In this document: positions 25,841 through 34,584 of the stretch, piece after piece
How the letters are laid out: every line of letters starts with the position of its first letter
Numbering within the stretch: the stretch's first letter is position 1
NCBI RefSeq assembly: GCF_003298505.1
Contig: NZ_QNGB01000014.1
Coordinates: 1 to 64,000 of the forward strand
DNA: 64,000 nt
Source: Roseovarius sp. TE539
Lineage (GTDB): Bacteria; Pseudomonadota; Alphaproteobacteria; Rhodobacterales; Rhodobacteraceae
Reading direction: 5' to 3'
Made by a program: the position numbers and the translations under genes
The notes under the pieces: model-generated
What the model was told of the DNA's origin: nothing
What the model saw: the letters and a program-made list of their open reading frames with translations, nothing else
Database searches by the model: none

Positions 25841-26224
25841 TCAGATGATGACGATGGTGATCACGGTCAGGATGACCGAGCCGATGACGCAGACCCAGCC
25901 CAGCTTCTCGGCGGTCGCAAGCTCCAGGCCACGGCCTGAATCCCAGAGCAGATGGCGTAGCCCGGCAAGGTAATGATACCAAACCGCCCACAATGAAAGG
26001 GTCATCACGATATCGCCGAACCAGGAGGTGAGAACCGCGTCCGCCGTAGCAAAATAGGCCTCCGAGGTCGCGGCGGCCAGAAGCCACCAGACGATCAGAA
26101 GCGCGGCGACGATCAGCGCGTTTCCGGTAATCCGCGTCAGGATCGAACTTATCGATGTCATTTGCGGACGATAGATTGTCAGATGTGGCGAAAGTGGGCG
26201 ATTGCCCCTGTTCACGTCTGCCAT
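25841..26224 (-). CDS. sdhC: succinate dehydrogenase cytochrome b556 subunit
   Basis: SdhC is a 127-residue membrane subunit with three helices. It has the family opening RPLSPHLTIYRPQMTSISSI (Ser and Arg near the quinone site) and the haem-ligand motif HYLAGLRHLLWDSG. First gene of the operon. The frame is open to 26272, but MADVNRGNRPLSPHL at 26224, preceded by AGAAGGG, is the likely start. Confidence 0.94.
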   Translation of the reverse strand: MADVNRGNRPLSPHLTIYRPQMTSISSILTRITGNALIVAALLIVWWLLAAATSEAYFATADAVLTSWFGDIVMTLSLWAVWYHYLAGLRHLLWDSGRGLELATAEKLGWVCVIGSVILTVITIVII

Positions 26225-26354
26225 TGGGTCTGTCCCTTCTGCTGCCTCGCCCTGGTTGCTCGTCGACGACACTCGTGGAATCTTTTAGCGCGCATGTCAC
26301 GCCTTCACACCCCAAAAGCCGCAATCCAGGTCCATTTTTCCGGAAAATTCCAGT

Positions 26355-26386
26355 TTGTGATCACGTAGGAAAGGCCGTGATCACAA
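26355..26386. promoter_or_regulatory. two GTGATCAC palindromes, operator pair upstream of sdhC
   Basis: TTGTGATCACG (26355-26365) and CGTGATCACAA (26376-26386) share the perfect 8-bp palindrome GTGATCAC. Their centres are 20 bp apart, two helical turns, so dimers would sit on the same face. With the flanking T/A the half-site TTGTGA...TCACAA resembles sites of FCD-type GntR regulators. The regulator is not identified. Confidence 0.5.
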
Positions 26387-26488
26387 ATTCACTTCAACAG
26401 GGAAGCGCGCCTTTCCGGATATCCGCAGGGCAACTTCACGCAGCAGCCTGTCCTGCATGGGTGCGGTATTTTCGGGTTACGTGCTGGC

Positions 26489-26499
26489 CGTGATCACAA
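26489..26499. promoter_or_regulatory. third GTGATCAC palindrome upstream of sdhC
   Basis: CGTGATCACAA repeats the second copy exactly, including flanking GGC before and AAT-T after. It lies 113 bp further from sdhC. Three 11-base matches within 145 bp are very unlikely by chance, which supports a real operator set with possible looping. Confidence 0.5.
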
Positions 26500-26827
26500 T
26501 TTTGCCCGGCCCCTGCCGGCCGGCATGTTTCCCCGGTCCCGGGGTGCAGCACGGCGGTGGCAAGGCCATGCATCCGTGCACGGCACCCGGCGCGATCGTC
26601 CGGGTCCGTCACGTTGTCCGTCAAGCACCAGCGTGACCGTTGCGCGCCTGTGCCGTCATTGGGCTGATGACGGTGGTCAGACGGCCCGGCGCACGGGAAA
26701 GACGGTATCTTGCGCCCGGTTTTGGGGTCACGATGCCGTTGGTGGTGGCGGTTGCCCGCCCGGCGGACGGACGGTATATGGCGGCTGGGCCGTGGTGGCC
26801 GCGGCATCGGACCGGGGGGCGATACCG

Positions 26828-27040
26828 ATGATTGTTGTGGCGGGCCTGCTGCTGGCCTTCGTTCTGGTCCTGGTATTCTCGAACCCCGCGACGCGGGCCT
26901 GCCGGTGGCGCGAGGACCGGCGTGGTGACCGCGACGGGCTGAAGAAGTTCAGATGCATGGCCTGCGGTGCGGAGGGCTTTACAAGCACCGGGAAACCGCC
27001 TTTGGATTGTCGGGCCGACCAGACGCCGCCAGACAAGTAG
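26828..27040 (+). CDS. small membrane-anchored zinc-ribbon-like protein
   Basis: This 70-residue protein starts with a single hydrophobic helix (MIVVAGLLLAFVLVLVF). A cytoplasmic tail follows with CMAC and a later lone Cys (PPLDC), plus Cys26 in TRACRWRED, giving a possible zinc-binding knuckle. I recognise no named family. An open frame extends far upstream, but only the part from 26828 has protein-like character. It ends 8 bp before the DUF1989 gene, probably one transcript. Confidence 0.6.
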   Translation: MIVVAGLLLAFVLVLVFSNPATRACRWREDRRGDRDGLKKFRCMACGAEGFTSTGKPPLDCRADQTPPDK

Positions 27041-27048
27041 AGAGGCCC

Positions 27049-27903
27049 ATGTCCGAACCAGCCGATGCCGATTCCCGCCGTGCCGTCCCCCCGGTCATAT
27101 GCTACCCGACCGAGACGCTGCCGCAGCCCGACCTTGCGTTATACGCCGCGGCGCGGGCCGATGCGGAAAGGGTCGGCGAGGTAACCGTGCCGCCGCGCGA
27201 GGCGGCCGCGTTTCGGGTCCGGGCCGGGCAGTTCTTTCGCATCACCAGCGTGGAGGGGCCGCAGGTGGGCGATCTCAACCTGTGGAACGCGCATGACCTG
27301 TCGGAACGCTTCCATTCAGGCAAGACACGGGCCCTGCACGGCACCCACCTGAGCACCGGCGACAGGATGTGGTCCTGTTTTCCGCATCTGCGTCCGATGG
27401 CCACGATCGTTGCCGACACCCTGGACTGGTACGGAATCGACGGGTTCGGCGGGGCGGTTCACGACGTGATCGGCACCCGATGCGATCCCTATACCGGCAA
27501 CCTGCTGGCCGGGAGCCAGTATCACCACTGCTGCCATTCAAACCTGACACGGGCGGTGGCCGATACGCTGGACACCGGGCTGACGGCGGCCGAAGCCCAT
27601 GTGCATGACGTGTTGAACGTTTTCATGTGCACCGGTTTCACCCGGGACACCGGGCAGTATTTCATGAAGGCGAGCCCGGTGCGCCCCGGTGACCATCTGG
27701 AGTTCTTTGCCGAAATCGACCTTCTGGGTGCATTGAGCGCATGCCCCGGTGGGGACTGCTCGGCGGAGCATTCAAGCGACGCGGCCGCCTGTCACCCGCT
27801 GCTGGTCGAGATCCATGCGCCGCGCATGGGCGCGCTGGAAGGATGGCAGAGCCCGCCGGTCAATGGCTATGACCGCAGCCACGGACGCGGGGATGGCGCC
27901 TGA
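27049..27903 (+). CDS. DUF1989 (urea carboxylase-associated) family protein
   Basis: This 284-residue protein of the DUF1989/urea-carboxylase-associated family (annotated elsewhere near urea amidolyase or as aminomethyltransferase-like) has His/Cys-rich segments HGTHLSTGD, YHHCCHSNL and CPGGDCSAEHSSDAACHP, suggesting a metal site. No urea carboxylase genes are nearby, so its substrate is open. The ATG at 27049 is preceded by AGAGG. Confidence 0.82.
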   Translation: MSEPADADSRRAVPPVICYPTETLPQPDLALYAAARADAERVGEVTVPPREAAAFRVRAGQFFRITSVEGPQVGDLNLWNAHDLSERFHSGKTRALHGTHLSTGDRMWSCFPHLRPMATIVADTLDWYGIDGFGGAVHDVIGTRCDPYTGNLLAGSQYHHCCHSNLTRAVADTLDTGLTAAEAHVHDVLNVFMCTGFTRDTGQYFMKASPVRPGDHLEFFAEIDLLGALSACPGGDCSAEHSSDAAACHPLLVEIHAPRMGALEGWQSPPVNGYDRSHGRGDGA

Positions 27904-27968
27904 TCGGGAAGGGCCGTGAAGACCCTGCCGGGAATTGCCTCCCGGACGGCTTTCAAGGGCCTCCGGCG

Positions 27969-27990
27969 GGAGTATTTCTGGAAAGATGAA
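27969..27990 (+). repeat. dispersed 22-bp intergenic repeat, copy 2
   Basis: GGAGTATTTC, a variable T, then GGAAAGATGAA, preceded by CCTCCGGC. It lies in the 96-bp gap between the convergent DUF1989 and deoD genes, unlike copies 1 and 3, which sit immediately upstream of genes. A gene-start role is therefore not general. Confidence 0.7.
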
Positions 27991-27999
27991 CGGGGGGCG

Positions 28000-28707
28000 T
28001 CAGCCGGCAAAGGCGGCGGCAAGGGCGATGTCGAACATCGCCGACAATCCCTGTTCGCGGTCCGCGGGTGGCATTGCGGCGCCGGTGACGAGATTGTCGC
28101 TGACCGTGAGGATGGAGAGCGCCCGCACGCCGTGGCGGGCCGCGATGGTATAGAGTTCGGCGGTTTCCATCTCGACCGCCAGGGTGCGGTGGCGGCGGAG
28201 TTGCTCGGTCAGGTCGGGGCGTTCGTCATAAAAGCTGTCGGTGGAGTGGATGCCGCCCACATGGGGGGTGATCCCGCGCGACTCGGCGGCGCGCACGGCG
28301 GCACGCAGGAGCGGCCAGTCCGCGCAGGGGGCGAACTGCATTTCCCGGAAGAGGCTCGAGGAAGGGGAATTTGTGCTGCTGGCGGTCATCGCGAGGATCA
28401 CGTCATTCAGTCCCAGACCGGCCTGCATACCACCGCATGAGCCGACACGGATCAGGGTCCGGGCGCCGTGATCGCGGATCAACTCGGTGGCGTAGATCGC
28501 GAGGCTGGGCATGCCCATGCCGCTGCCGTGGATAGTCACCGGGGTGTCCTGCCAGCTGCCGGTCAAGCCGGACATCCCGCGCAGGTCATTGACGCGGCGT
28601 GGATTGGTGAGAAAGCGTTCCGCGGCCCACTCGGCTCGTCTGGGGTCGCCCGGCAATAGGACGGTTTCCGCGATATCGCCCGGTGCGGCACCGACATGCA
28701 GGCTCAT
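28000..28707 (-). CDS. deoD: purine-nucleoside phosphorylase
   Basis: The enzyme cleaves purine (deoxy)nucleosides with phosphate to base and ribose-1-phosphate. The 235-residue hexameric-type (DeoD) protein starts at [20 protein letters not shown] and shows [35 protein letters not shown] and [20 protein letters not shown]. The open frame extends upstream, but the ATG at 28707 overlaps the GNAT stop by 4 bp and gives normal DeoD length. Confidence 0.95.
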   Translation of the reverse strand: MSLHVGAAPGDIAETVLLPGDPRRAEWAAERFLTNPRRVNDLRGMSGLTGSWQDTPVTIHGSGMGMPSLAIYATELIRDHGARTLIRVGSCGGMQAGLGLNDVILAMTASSTNSPSSSLFREMQFAPCADWPLLRAAVRAAESRGITPHVGGIHSTDSFYDERPDLTEQLRRHRTLAVEMETAELYTIAARHGVRALSILTVSDNLVTGAAMPPADREQGLSAMFDIALAAAFAG

Positions 28708-29150
28708 GGCCGGGCGTACTTGATGAAAGGGGTGAGTTTGCCGACCCGGTCGTAGAGCCGACGTGCCGGCGTGTTGAAATCCTGCGTCAGCCAGTAAACC
28801 GATGGGGTGCCGTTCGCGTCGGCGGCGGCATAGACCGCTTCGATCAGGGCACGCCCCACGCCGAGACCGCGCATGTCGGGCGCGGTATAAAGATCCTGTA
28901 GGTAGCAGGTGTCCTCGATGCGCCAATTGTGGGCATGGAAGACGAAATGCACCAAGCCCGCGATGCGTCCGCCGACGCGCGCGACAAACGCGGCGCGCTC
29001 GGGGTGGTCCGCGGAGGTCAGACGTTCGAAGGTGGTTTCGAAGATTTCGGCCGGCAATTCGGTTTCGTAGAAATGCAGGTAGTCTCGCCAAAGCGCGACC
29101 CAGTCATCGTGATCCTCCGGAGCCAGGGGGTGGATTTCGATTTCCGTCAC
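28704..29150 (-). CDS. GNAT-family N-acetyltransferase
   Basis: This 148-residue acetyltransferase contains the acetyl-CoA-binding motif in [19 protein letters not shown] and the later [19 protein letters not shown]. The start is GTG at 29150, preceded by CGGAGG at ideal spacing; ATG starts further up lack this. It overlaps deoD by ATGA. The acceptor is unknown. Confidence 0.88.
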   Translation of the reverse strand: MTEIEIHPLAPEDHDDWVALWRDYLHFYETELPAEIFETTFERLTSADHPERAAFVARVGGRIAGLVHFVFHAHNWRIEDTCYLQDLYTAPDMRGLGVGRALIEAVYAAADANGTPSVYWLTQDFNTPARRLYDRVGKLTPFIKYARP

Positions 29151-29227
29151 GTAACCTCCGATCAACGGGGCGATGCCGGAAGGCAAGTCCGGTCGCCGTG
29201 TTTCGTCCTTCGGGAGAATGCCCGGCG

Positions 29228-29536
29228 TCAGATTTCCAGATCGGAGATCGACATGCCCTTTTCGAGCGCCGCATTCACCCATTTCGGCTTGCGGCCCCGA
29301 CCCGTCCAGGTCTGGGTGGGATCGTTGGGGTTGCGGTATTTCGGGGCGCCTTTCGGGCCTTTTCCGCTGGTGGCCTGCAAATCATTGAGAGAAAAACCAA
29401 ATTCCTTGACAGCTTCTTCCGCGGCACGAAGGGCTTCCGCCTTTCGGCGGCTCTCGACTGTTTTCAACGCCCGATCCACATCCTTTCGCAGGGCCAGGAG
29501 TTCTTCTTTCGACATCTTGTCCAGATCCATGTTCAT
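29228..29536 (-). CDS. H-NS family nucleoid-associated protein (HvrA-like)
   Basis: This 102-residue protein has an N-terminal coiled-coil oligomerisation segment (MDLDKMSKEELLALRKDVDR onward). Its C-terminal DNA-binding region is YRNPNDPTQTWTGRGRKPKW, the canonical H-NS core. In Rhodobacter such proteins (HvrA, Spb) modulate photosynthesis, nitrogen and xenogeneic genes. ATG at 29536 or 29530; GGAAA lies before the first. Upstream DNA is AT-richer than its surroundings. Confidence 0.9.
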   Translation of the reverse strand: MNMDLDKMSKEELLALRKDVDRALKTVESRRKAEALRAAEEAVKEFGFSLNDLQATSGKGPKGAPKYRNPNDPTQTWTGRGRKPKWVNAALEKGMSISDLEI

Positions 29537-29682
29537 TGCGTGTTTCCAATCCGGTTTTTTCCGATCAGGATTTACTGGACCAGAACCGGGAATCATTCAA
29601 GTTACATTTTGAGACAGTCAACGCATGGATCGGGCGCCTCCACGACCGCGGAGACGAAATCGCGCGGGAAAATCAGGGGTGT

Positions 29683-31695
29683 CTATTGTGCCGCGACCGC
29701 ACCGGGATCGGCAAGCTCGACGATATCGGTCATGATGGTGTTCAATTCGAAATCCTTGGGCGTGTAGACCCGCGCCACGCCCATTGCCCTGAGCCGATCG
29801 GCGTCATCCTCGGGGATGATACCGCCAACGACGACCGGGATGTCGCGGAGGCCCGCGGCGCGCAGCCGTGCCATCAGATCCTCGATCAGGGGCATGTGAC
29901 TGCCCGACAGGATCGACAGGCCGATCACGTGCGGGCGGTCCTCGGTGGCGGCGGTCACGATTTCCTGAGGAGTCAGACGGATGCCCTCGTAGCCGATATC
30001 CATGCCGCAGTCCCGGGCGCGCACCGCGATCTGTTCGGCACCGTTGGAATGCCCGTCGAGGCCCGGTTTGCCCATCAGGAGCCTCAGGCGGCGGCCCAGG
30101 CGGTCGCTGGCGGCATCCACGGCTGCGCGGAGATCGTCCAGGCCCTCGGTGCGGTTCGAAGGGCTGGAGGAAACGCCGGTGGGGCCCCTGTATTCCCCAT
30201 GCACGGCCCGCATCTGAGCGGCCCATTCACCCGTCGTGACGCCGGCGCGGGCAGCCTCGATGGAGGCAGGCATGATGTTGCGCCCGCCGGCAGCGGCGCT
30301 GCGCAGCGCCCGGAGCGCGGCCTCCACGGCGGTTTCGTCGCGCTGGTCCCGCCAGGCGTCAAGCCGGGCGATCTGTTCGGCCTCGACCTGTGGATCGACG
30401 GTCATGATGCCTCCATCCTCTGACATCAGGGGGCTGGGTTCGCAGTCCGTCCAGCGGTTGACGCCGACGACGACGGTTTCACCCCGCTCGATCCCGCCAA
30501 GACGCTCGGCGTTGCTGTCGACGAGGCGCGATTTCATGTAGTCAATGGCAGACACCGCGCCGCCCATGCTGTCGAGATTGGCCAGTTCGTGGCGGGCGCC
30601 GTCCTTGAGCGCCTCGACCTTGGCATCCACTGCCGGGTTGCCGTCGAAGAGATCCTCGAATTCCAGAAGATCGGTCTCGTAGGCCAGTATCTGCTGCATG
30701 CGCATCGACCATTGCTGATCCCACGGGCGGGGCAGGCCCAGGGCCTCGTTCCAGGCGGGCAGTTGCACGGCGCGCGCACGTGCCTTCTTGCTGAGCGTGA
30801 CCGCCAGCATTTCCAGGAGGATCCGGTAGACATTGTTTTCGGGCTGCTGTTCGGTCAGTCCCAGTGAATTGACCTGCACGCCGTAACGAAAACGGCGGAA
30901 TTTCGGATCGTCGACACCGTAACGGGTTTGCAGGATCTCATCCCAGAGATCGACGAAGGCGCGCATCTTGCACATTTCGGTGACAAAGCGGATACCTGCA
31001 TTCACGAAGAACGAGATACGGCCCGCCAGAACCGGAAAATCCGTCTCCGGCACCCGAGGGCGCAGCTCGTCCAGCACTGCGGTGGCGGTGGCAAGCGCAA
31101 ATGCCAGTTCCTGTTCCGGCGTCGCGCCGGCCTCCTGCAAGTGATAGGAGCAGACATTCATCGGGTTCCATTTGGGCACGTTCTTGTAACAATACTCGGC
31201 CACGTCGCCGATCATCCGCAGCGACGGTTCGGGCGGGCAGATATATGTGCCGCGTGAAAGGTATTCCTTGATCAGATCGTTCTGTACGGTGCCCGAAAGC
31301 CTGGAGATGTCGGCGCCCTGTTCCTCGGCCACGGCGATATAGAGCGAGAGCAGCCACGGCGCGGTGGCGTTGATCGTCATCGAGGTGTTCATCTGCTCCA
31401 GGGGGATTTCTTCGAAAAGGGTCCGCATGTCGCCGAGATGGCAGACCGGCACCCCGACTTTGCCAACCTCGCCGCGGCTGAGGACATGATCACTGTCATA
31501 ACCCGTTTGCGTGGGCAGATCGAACGCCACCGAAAGCCCCGTCTGTCCGCGTGCCAGGTTGGAGCGGTAGAGCGCGTTCGAGGCGGCCGCGGTTGAGTGG
31601 CCCGCATAGGTCCGGATCAGCCAGGGCCGGTCCGCCCTGCGTTCTGGCCGCTCGGCCGTGCCGTCCCGGTCCTGGTCTTGCTGGTTCTGCGACAT
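29683..31695 (-). CDS. ecm: (2R)-ethylmalonyl-CoA mutase
   Basis: Ecm rearranges ethylmalonyl-CoA to methylsuccinyl-CoA with adenosylcobalamin, a step specific to the ethylmalonyl-CoA pathway for acetate assimilation. The 670-residue protein has an N-terminal mutase barrel (YAGHSTAAASNALYRSNL, GLSVAFDLPTQTGYDSDH) and a C-terminal B12 domain with the DxHxxG motif in GLDGHSNGAEQ, then GLSILSGSHMPL. It resembles MeaA rather than methylmalonyl-CoA mutase. Divergent from the PlsB-like gene. ATG at 31695 preceded by GAGG. Confidence 0.94.
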   Translation of the reverse strand: MSQNQQDQDRDGTAERPERRADRPWLIRTYAGHSTAAASNALYRSNLARGQTGLSVAFDLPTQTGYDSDHVLSRGEVGKVGVPVCHLGDMRTLFEEIPLEQMNTSMTINATAPWLLSLYIAVAEEQGADISRLSGTVQNDLIKEYLSRGTYICPPEPSLRMIGDVAEYCYKNVPKWNPMNVCSYHLQEAGATPEQELAFALATATAVLDELRPRVPETDFPVLAGRISFFVNAGIRFVTEMCKMRAFVDLWDEILQTRYGVDDPKFRRFRYGVQVNSLGLTEQQPENNVYRILLEMLAVTLSKKARARAVQLPAWNEALGLPRPWDQQWSMRMQQILAYETDLLEFEDLFDGNPAVDAKVEALKDGARHELANLDSMGGAVSAIDYMKSRLVDSNAERLGGIERGETVVVGVNRWTDCEPSPLMSEDGGIMTVDPQVEAEQIARLDAWRDQRDETAVEAALRALRSAAAGGRNIMPASIEAARAGVTTGEWAAQMRAVHGEYRGPTGVSSSPSNRTEGLDDLRAAVDAASDRLGRRLRLLMGKPGLDGHSNGAEQIAVRARDCGMDIGYEGIRLTPQEIVTAATEDRPHVIGLSILSGSHMPLIEDLMARLRAAGLRDIPVVVGGIIPEDDADRLRAMGVARVYTPKDFELNTIMTDIVELADPGAVAAQ

Positions 31696-31830
31696 GGTGG
31701 GCCTCGTGAATCGGTTGCGCAATTTTGTTACGTCACGGGACTAATAAGTGGAATATTGTGCCGGTGTCAATTCGCTGCATTGCGGCATGGGGCCATTTAC
31801 CCGGGGACCGAAGCCTGCTTTGGTGCCCCG

Positions 31831-33216
31831 ATGGGCAAGATGGTCGAAATGCCGCTTTGGGCACTGATCCTGCTGGTGGCGTTCGCGGCGGTCACCTTTG
31901 CGTCGCATTTCCTGTTGCCTTCGGTGCGCTGGTTCTTTCGCAAACGGGCCGAACGTGTGATCGCCCGCCTCAACCAAAGGCTTGCCCGGCCCATCGAGCC
32001 TTTCAAGCTGGCCCGGCGTTACGACATGATACAGCGGTTGATCTACGACCCCGAGGTGAGCCGGGCGATAGCCGAACATGCCAGAACCGAAGGCATCCCC
32101 GAGAACGTGGCCTTCGAACAGGCGCGCCGCTATGCGCGGGAGATCGTGCCGGGCTTTTCGGCCAGTGCCTATTTCGGCGTGGCGATCCGACTGTCCAAGT
32201 GGCTGAGCCAGGCACTTTACCGGGTCCGTCTCGGACATTTCGACGAGTCGGCACTGAATGCCGTGGATCGCGATGCCACGGTGGTCTTCGTGATGAATCA
32301 TCGCTCCAACATGGATTATGTTCTTGTGACATGGCTGGCCGCGGACCGGTCCGCGTTGAGTTACGCAGTGGGAGAGTGGGCGCAGGTCTGGCCGCTGAGC
32401 GGCTTGCTCAAGTCCATGGGGGCGTATTTCATTCGCCGCAAGGCGCGCGACGCGCTCTACCGCAGGGTGCTGGCCCTCTATGTTCATCTGGCGACCGAGG
32501 GCGGGGTGACGCAGGCGGTCTTTCCCGAAGGCGGGCTGAGCCTGAACGGGGCATTGCAGCCGCCCAAACTGGGCATTCTGAAATACATCGTGGAGGGGCG
32601 CGGGCTGGAAGGTCGCGATGTGGTGTTCGTCCCGGTGGCGCTGAACTACGACAGGGTGCTGGAGGACCGGATACTGATCGCCGCGGCACAGGCGGGCACC
32701 CGACGTTTCCGGGCCCGGATCAGCGTTGTGGCACTGCGGATCCTGCGCCAGATATGGAAGCGGCTGCGCGGGCGGTTCCACCGATATGGCTATGCCGCGG
32801 TGAGTTTTGGTGCACCGATGTCCTTGGCGACGTTCCGGCGCGAAAATCCCGGCGCATCGGTGCAGGATCTGGCAAATGCGCTGATGTGCCGGATCGGAGA
32901 GGAGGTGCCGGTGCTGCCGGTACCAATGGTGGCCCGCGCTTTGCTGGCTTCCGAAGCTCCGATGGGCGTGCATGACGTTGAGGCTGCGCTGGTGCGGATG
33001 ACCGCGCAATTGCCGCAGGCGCATGTCCATTTGCCGCGCGGCGACAATGCCTATGCCACGGAAGTCGGCCTGCGCGGGCTGCGGGTGCGCGGACTCATCC
33101 TTGAAGAGGCGGGACAGATCACCGTACCCGACGAAGCACGCCCCCTTTTGGAATTCTATTCCGGCTCCATCGCGCATCTTTTCAAAACCCCGAAAGACCC
33201 GCAGCACCAGGCTTGA
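31831..33216 (+). CDS. 1-acyl/glycerol-3-phosphate acyltransferase-like (PlsB-like) protein
   Basis: This 461-residue protein has one N-terminal membrane helix (PLWALILLVAFAAVTFASHF) and acyltransferase motifs: NHRSNMDYVLV (H-x4-D, catalytic), the FIRRKARDALYRRVL block and FPEGGLSLNGALQPPKLG. It is shorter than E. coli PlsB (about 800) but carries the same catalytic blocks, so it probably acylates glycerol-3-phosphate at the inner membrane. Start could be ATG 31831, 31840 or 31849; none has a clear Shine-Dalgarno. Confidence 0.82.
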   Translation: MGKMVEMPLWALILLVAFAAVTFASHFLLPSVRWFFRKRAERVIARLNQRLARPIEPFKLARRYDMIQRLIYDPEVSRAIAEHARTEGIPENVAFEQARRYAREIVPGFSASAYFGVAIRLSKWLSQALYRVRLGHFDESALNAVDRDATVVFVMNHRSNMDYVLVTWLAADRSALSYAVGEWAQVWPLSGLLKSMGAYFIRRKARDALYRRVLALYVHLATEGGVTQAVFPEGGLSLNGALQPPKLGILKYIVEGRGLEGRDVVFVPVALNYDRVLEDRILIAAAQAGTRRFRARISVVALRILRQIWKRLRGRFHRYGYAAVSFGAPMSLATFRRENPGASVQDLANALMCRIGEEVPVLPVPMVARALLASEAPMGVHDVEAALVRMTAQLPQAHVHLPRGDNAYATEVGLRGLRVRGLILEEAGQITVPDEARPLLEFYSGSIAHLFKTPKDPQHQA

Positions 33217-33305
33217 TCACGACGATCGGGCCCGGTGAAATGAGGTGGGAAACCTGGGCTCCAGCAGGGATGAGCGTACGCCCTGACGACATTGCCAGCC
33301 CGCGA

Positions 33306-34259
33306 TCAGCCGAGAAGCCAGGCGAGATACCCCAGATAGCAGACGAGCATTGCTCCGCCTTCCCGCCGCCCGACATGCCAGCCGGTTCGCGCAAACACCA
33401 GGAGCAGGACGGTCGCAGCACACATGACCCAGATATCGAGGCGGATAATCTCGGGGGGTACGGCCATCGGTTGAACAAGCGCGGTAATGCCAAGAATGCC
33501 AAGGATATTGAAAATGTTGCTGCCAAGAACGTTGCCCAGGGCGACGTCACCCTGCCCCTTGCGTACGGCGATGATGGATGTGACGAATTCCGGCATCGAA
33601 GTGCCGATCGCCACGATCGTCAAGCCGATCACCGTCTCTGAAATGCCGGCGGCCTGAGCAATGGATACAGCCCCGGAAACCAGCAGCCGCGCGCCGAGAA
33701 TCGTGAAGACGAGCCCGGTCAAGGTGATGGCAAGGGATGCCCCGAGCGCGTGATCGGGCCCGGGCACCGCTTCTGCCTCCGCTTCGTAAACCGCTGCGGC
33801 GGCCGAGTTGGTCTTGCCCTTCTCGGACCAGAACGTGAACGCCAGATAGGCAAGGAGGGTCAGGACGAACACGACACCTGTCAGATGTCCGGCATCGCCG
33901 ACCAGAACCACGGCAAGACACATGAGAGTGGCAACAATCATTACAAGTCCGTCGCGCCGGAACGCCCTAGCATCCACTGCCACCGGCGCCAGCAGAGCGG
34001 TAAAGCCGAGTATCAGCAGTATGTTTCCGATATTGCTTCCGATCACATTTCCGAGGGCGATCCCGGGCGAGCCGGACAAGGCGGCCTGAAGGCTCGTGAC
34101 AAGTTCGGGCGTCGAGGTCCCGAAGCCGACCAAAGTCAGGCCGATCACCATTGGCGGAACGTTGAAGGACCTGGCCGCGGAAACTGCACCGCGAACCAGC
34201 ATCTCACCACCAATGACCAGCCCGGCAAGACCGGCGATTACCAGGACGACAGTGTTCAT
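33306..34259 (-). CDS. calcium/sodium antiporter (YrbG family)
   Basis: This 317-residue CaCA-superfamily exchanger has about ten helices in two inverted halves, each with an alpha-repeat: GFGTSTPELVTS in the first half and AIGTSMPEFVTS in the second, each followed by GNV(I/L)GSNI.NI. It exports Ca2+ using Na+ (or K+) gradients across the inner membrane. ATG at 34259 (MNTVVLVIAG). Convergent with the PlsB-like gene and divergent from ccr. Confidence 0.93.
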   Translation of the reverse strand: MNTVVLVIAGLAGLVIGGEMLVRGAVSAARSFNVPPMVIGLTLVGFGTSTPELVTSLQAALSGSPGIALGNVIGSNIGNILLILGFTALLAPVAVDARAFRRDGLVMIVATLMCLAVVLVGDAGHLTGVVFVLTLLAYLAFTFWSEKGKTNSAAAAVYEAEAEAVPGPDHALGASLAITLTGLVFTILGARLLVSGAVSIAQAAGISETVIGLTIVAIGTSMPEFVTSIIAVRKGQGDVALGNVLGSNIFNILGILGITALVQPMAVPPEIIRLDIWVMCAATVLLLVFARTGWHVGRREGGAMLVCYLGYLAWLLG

Positions 34260-34584
34260 TCGTTGAAAATCTCTATTTGGTGTGTCTGTGCGGGCGTCTG
34301 TACACTCGGAAACGGTGCCGGGCACCCGTCCCTGAGATAATCTCTTGTTGACCCGACGAAAAGTGGCGACCCGTGAAAGTTGCTGCACCCGGCGCGTTGC
34401 CTTCGATCAGAGGGTTGCCGCGCATGCATGGTGGTTTTTCTGCGACTGCGCGGTCATAAAATTACAAATTGGGGCCGCAACGCATTGCATTGTTGCGCAT
34501 AGCTGGATAGATCGGGGCGAATGTGGCGATTCTGCATCGCGGCAAGAAGCGCTTGAAACAGGTTGGAGAACAAGGAGGCTAATG
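34260..34584. other. 325-bp intergenic promoter region of ccr
   Basis: No gene is supported. The stretch lies between the divergent antiporter gene and ccr and is AT-richer near 34450-34500. A TGC-rich inverted repeat at 34477-34496 is listed separately. AAGGAGG at 34572-34578 is the ccr ribosome-binding site. The upstream open frame leading into ccr carries no recognisable peptide. Confidence 0.5.
34477..34496. promoter_or_regulatory. TGC-rich inverted repeat upstream of ccr
   Basis: GCAAC...GTTGC arms flank GCATTGCATT about 90 bp before the ccr start. The mixture of GCATTGCA and TTGC elements resembles binding sites described for the polyhydroxybutyrate-responsive regulator PhaR in Rhodobacterales, and a similar CTGCATTGCGG lies in the ecm/PlsB divergent gap (about 31770). 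Function is inferred only. Confidence 0.3.

Larger units (their letters stand above)
26225..26827. other. 603-bp intergenic control region upstream of sdhC
   Basis: No gene is supported here. It separates the divergent sdhC (minus) and a small membrane-protein gene (plus). It contains three copies of the palindrome GTGATCAC (listed separately) 133-273 bp before sdhC. The half nearest the plus-strand gene (26520-26827) shows only overlapping open frames without recognisable protein features. Confidence 0.6.

Noticed and set aside
26525-26827. Upstream extension of the small zinc-ribbon protein (open frame from 26525)
   Set aside because: The first 100 codons are Arg/Gly/Pro-rich without structure; the membrane helix and ATG at 26828 mark the real start.
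31741-33207. 488-codon open frame antisense to the PlsB-like gene
   Set aside because: Shadow frame; the plus-strand acyltransferase motifs are clear and the antisense translation has none.
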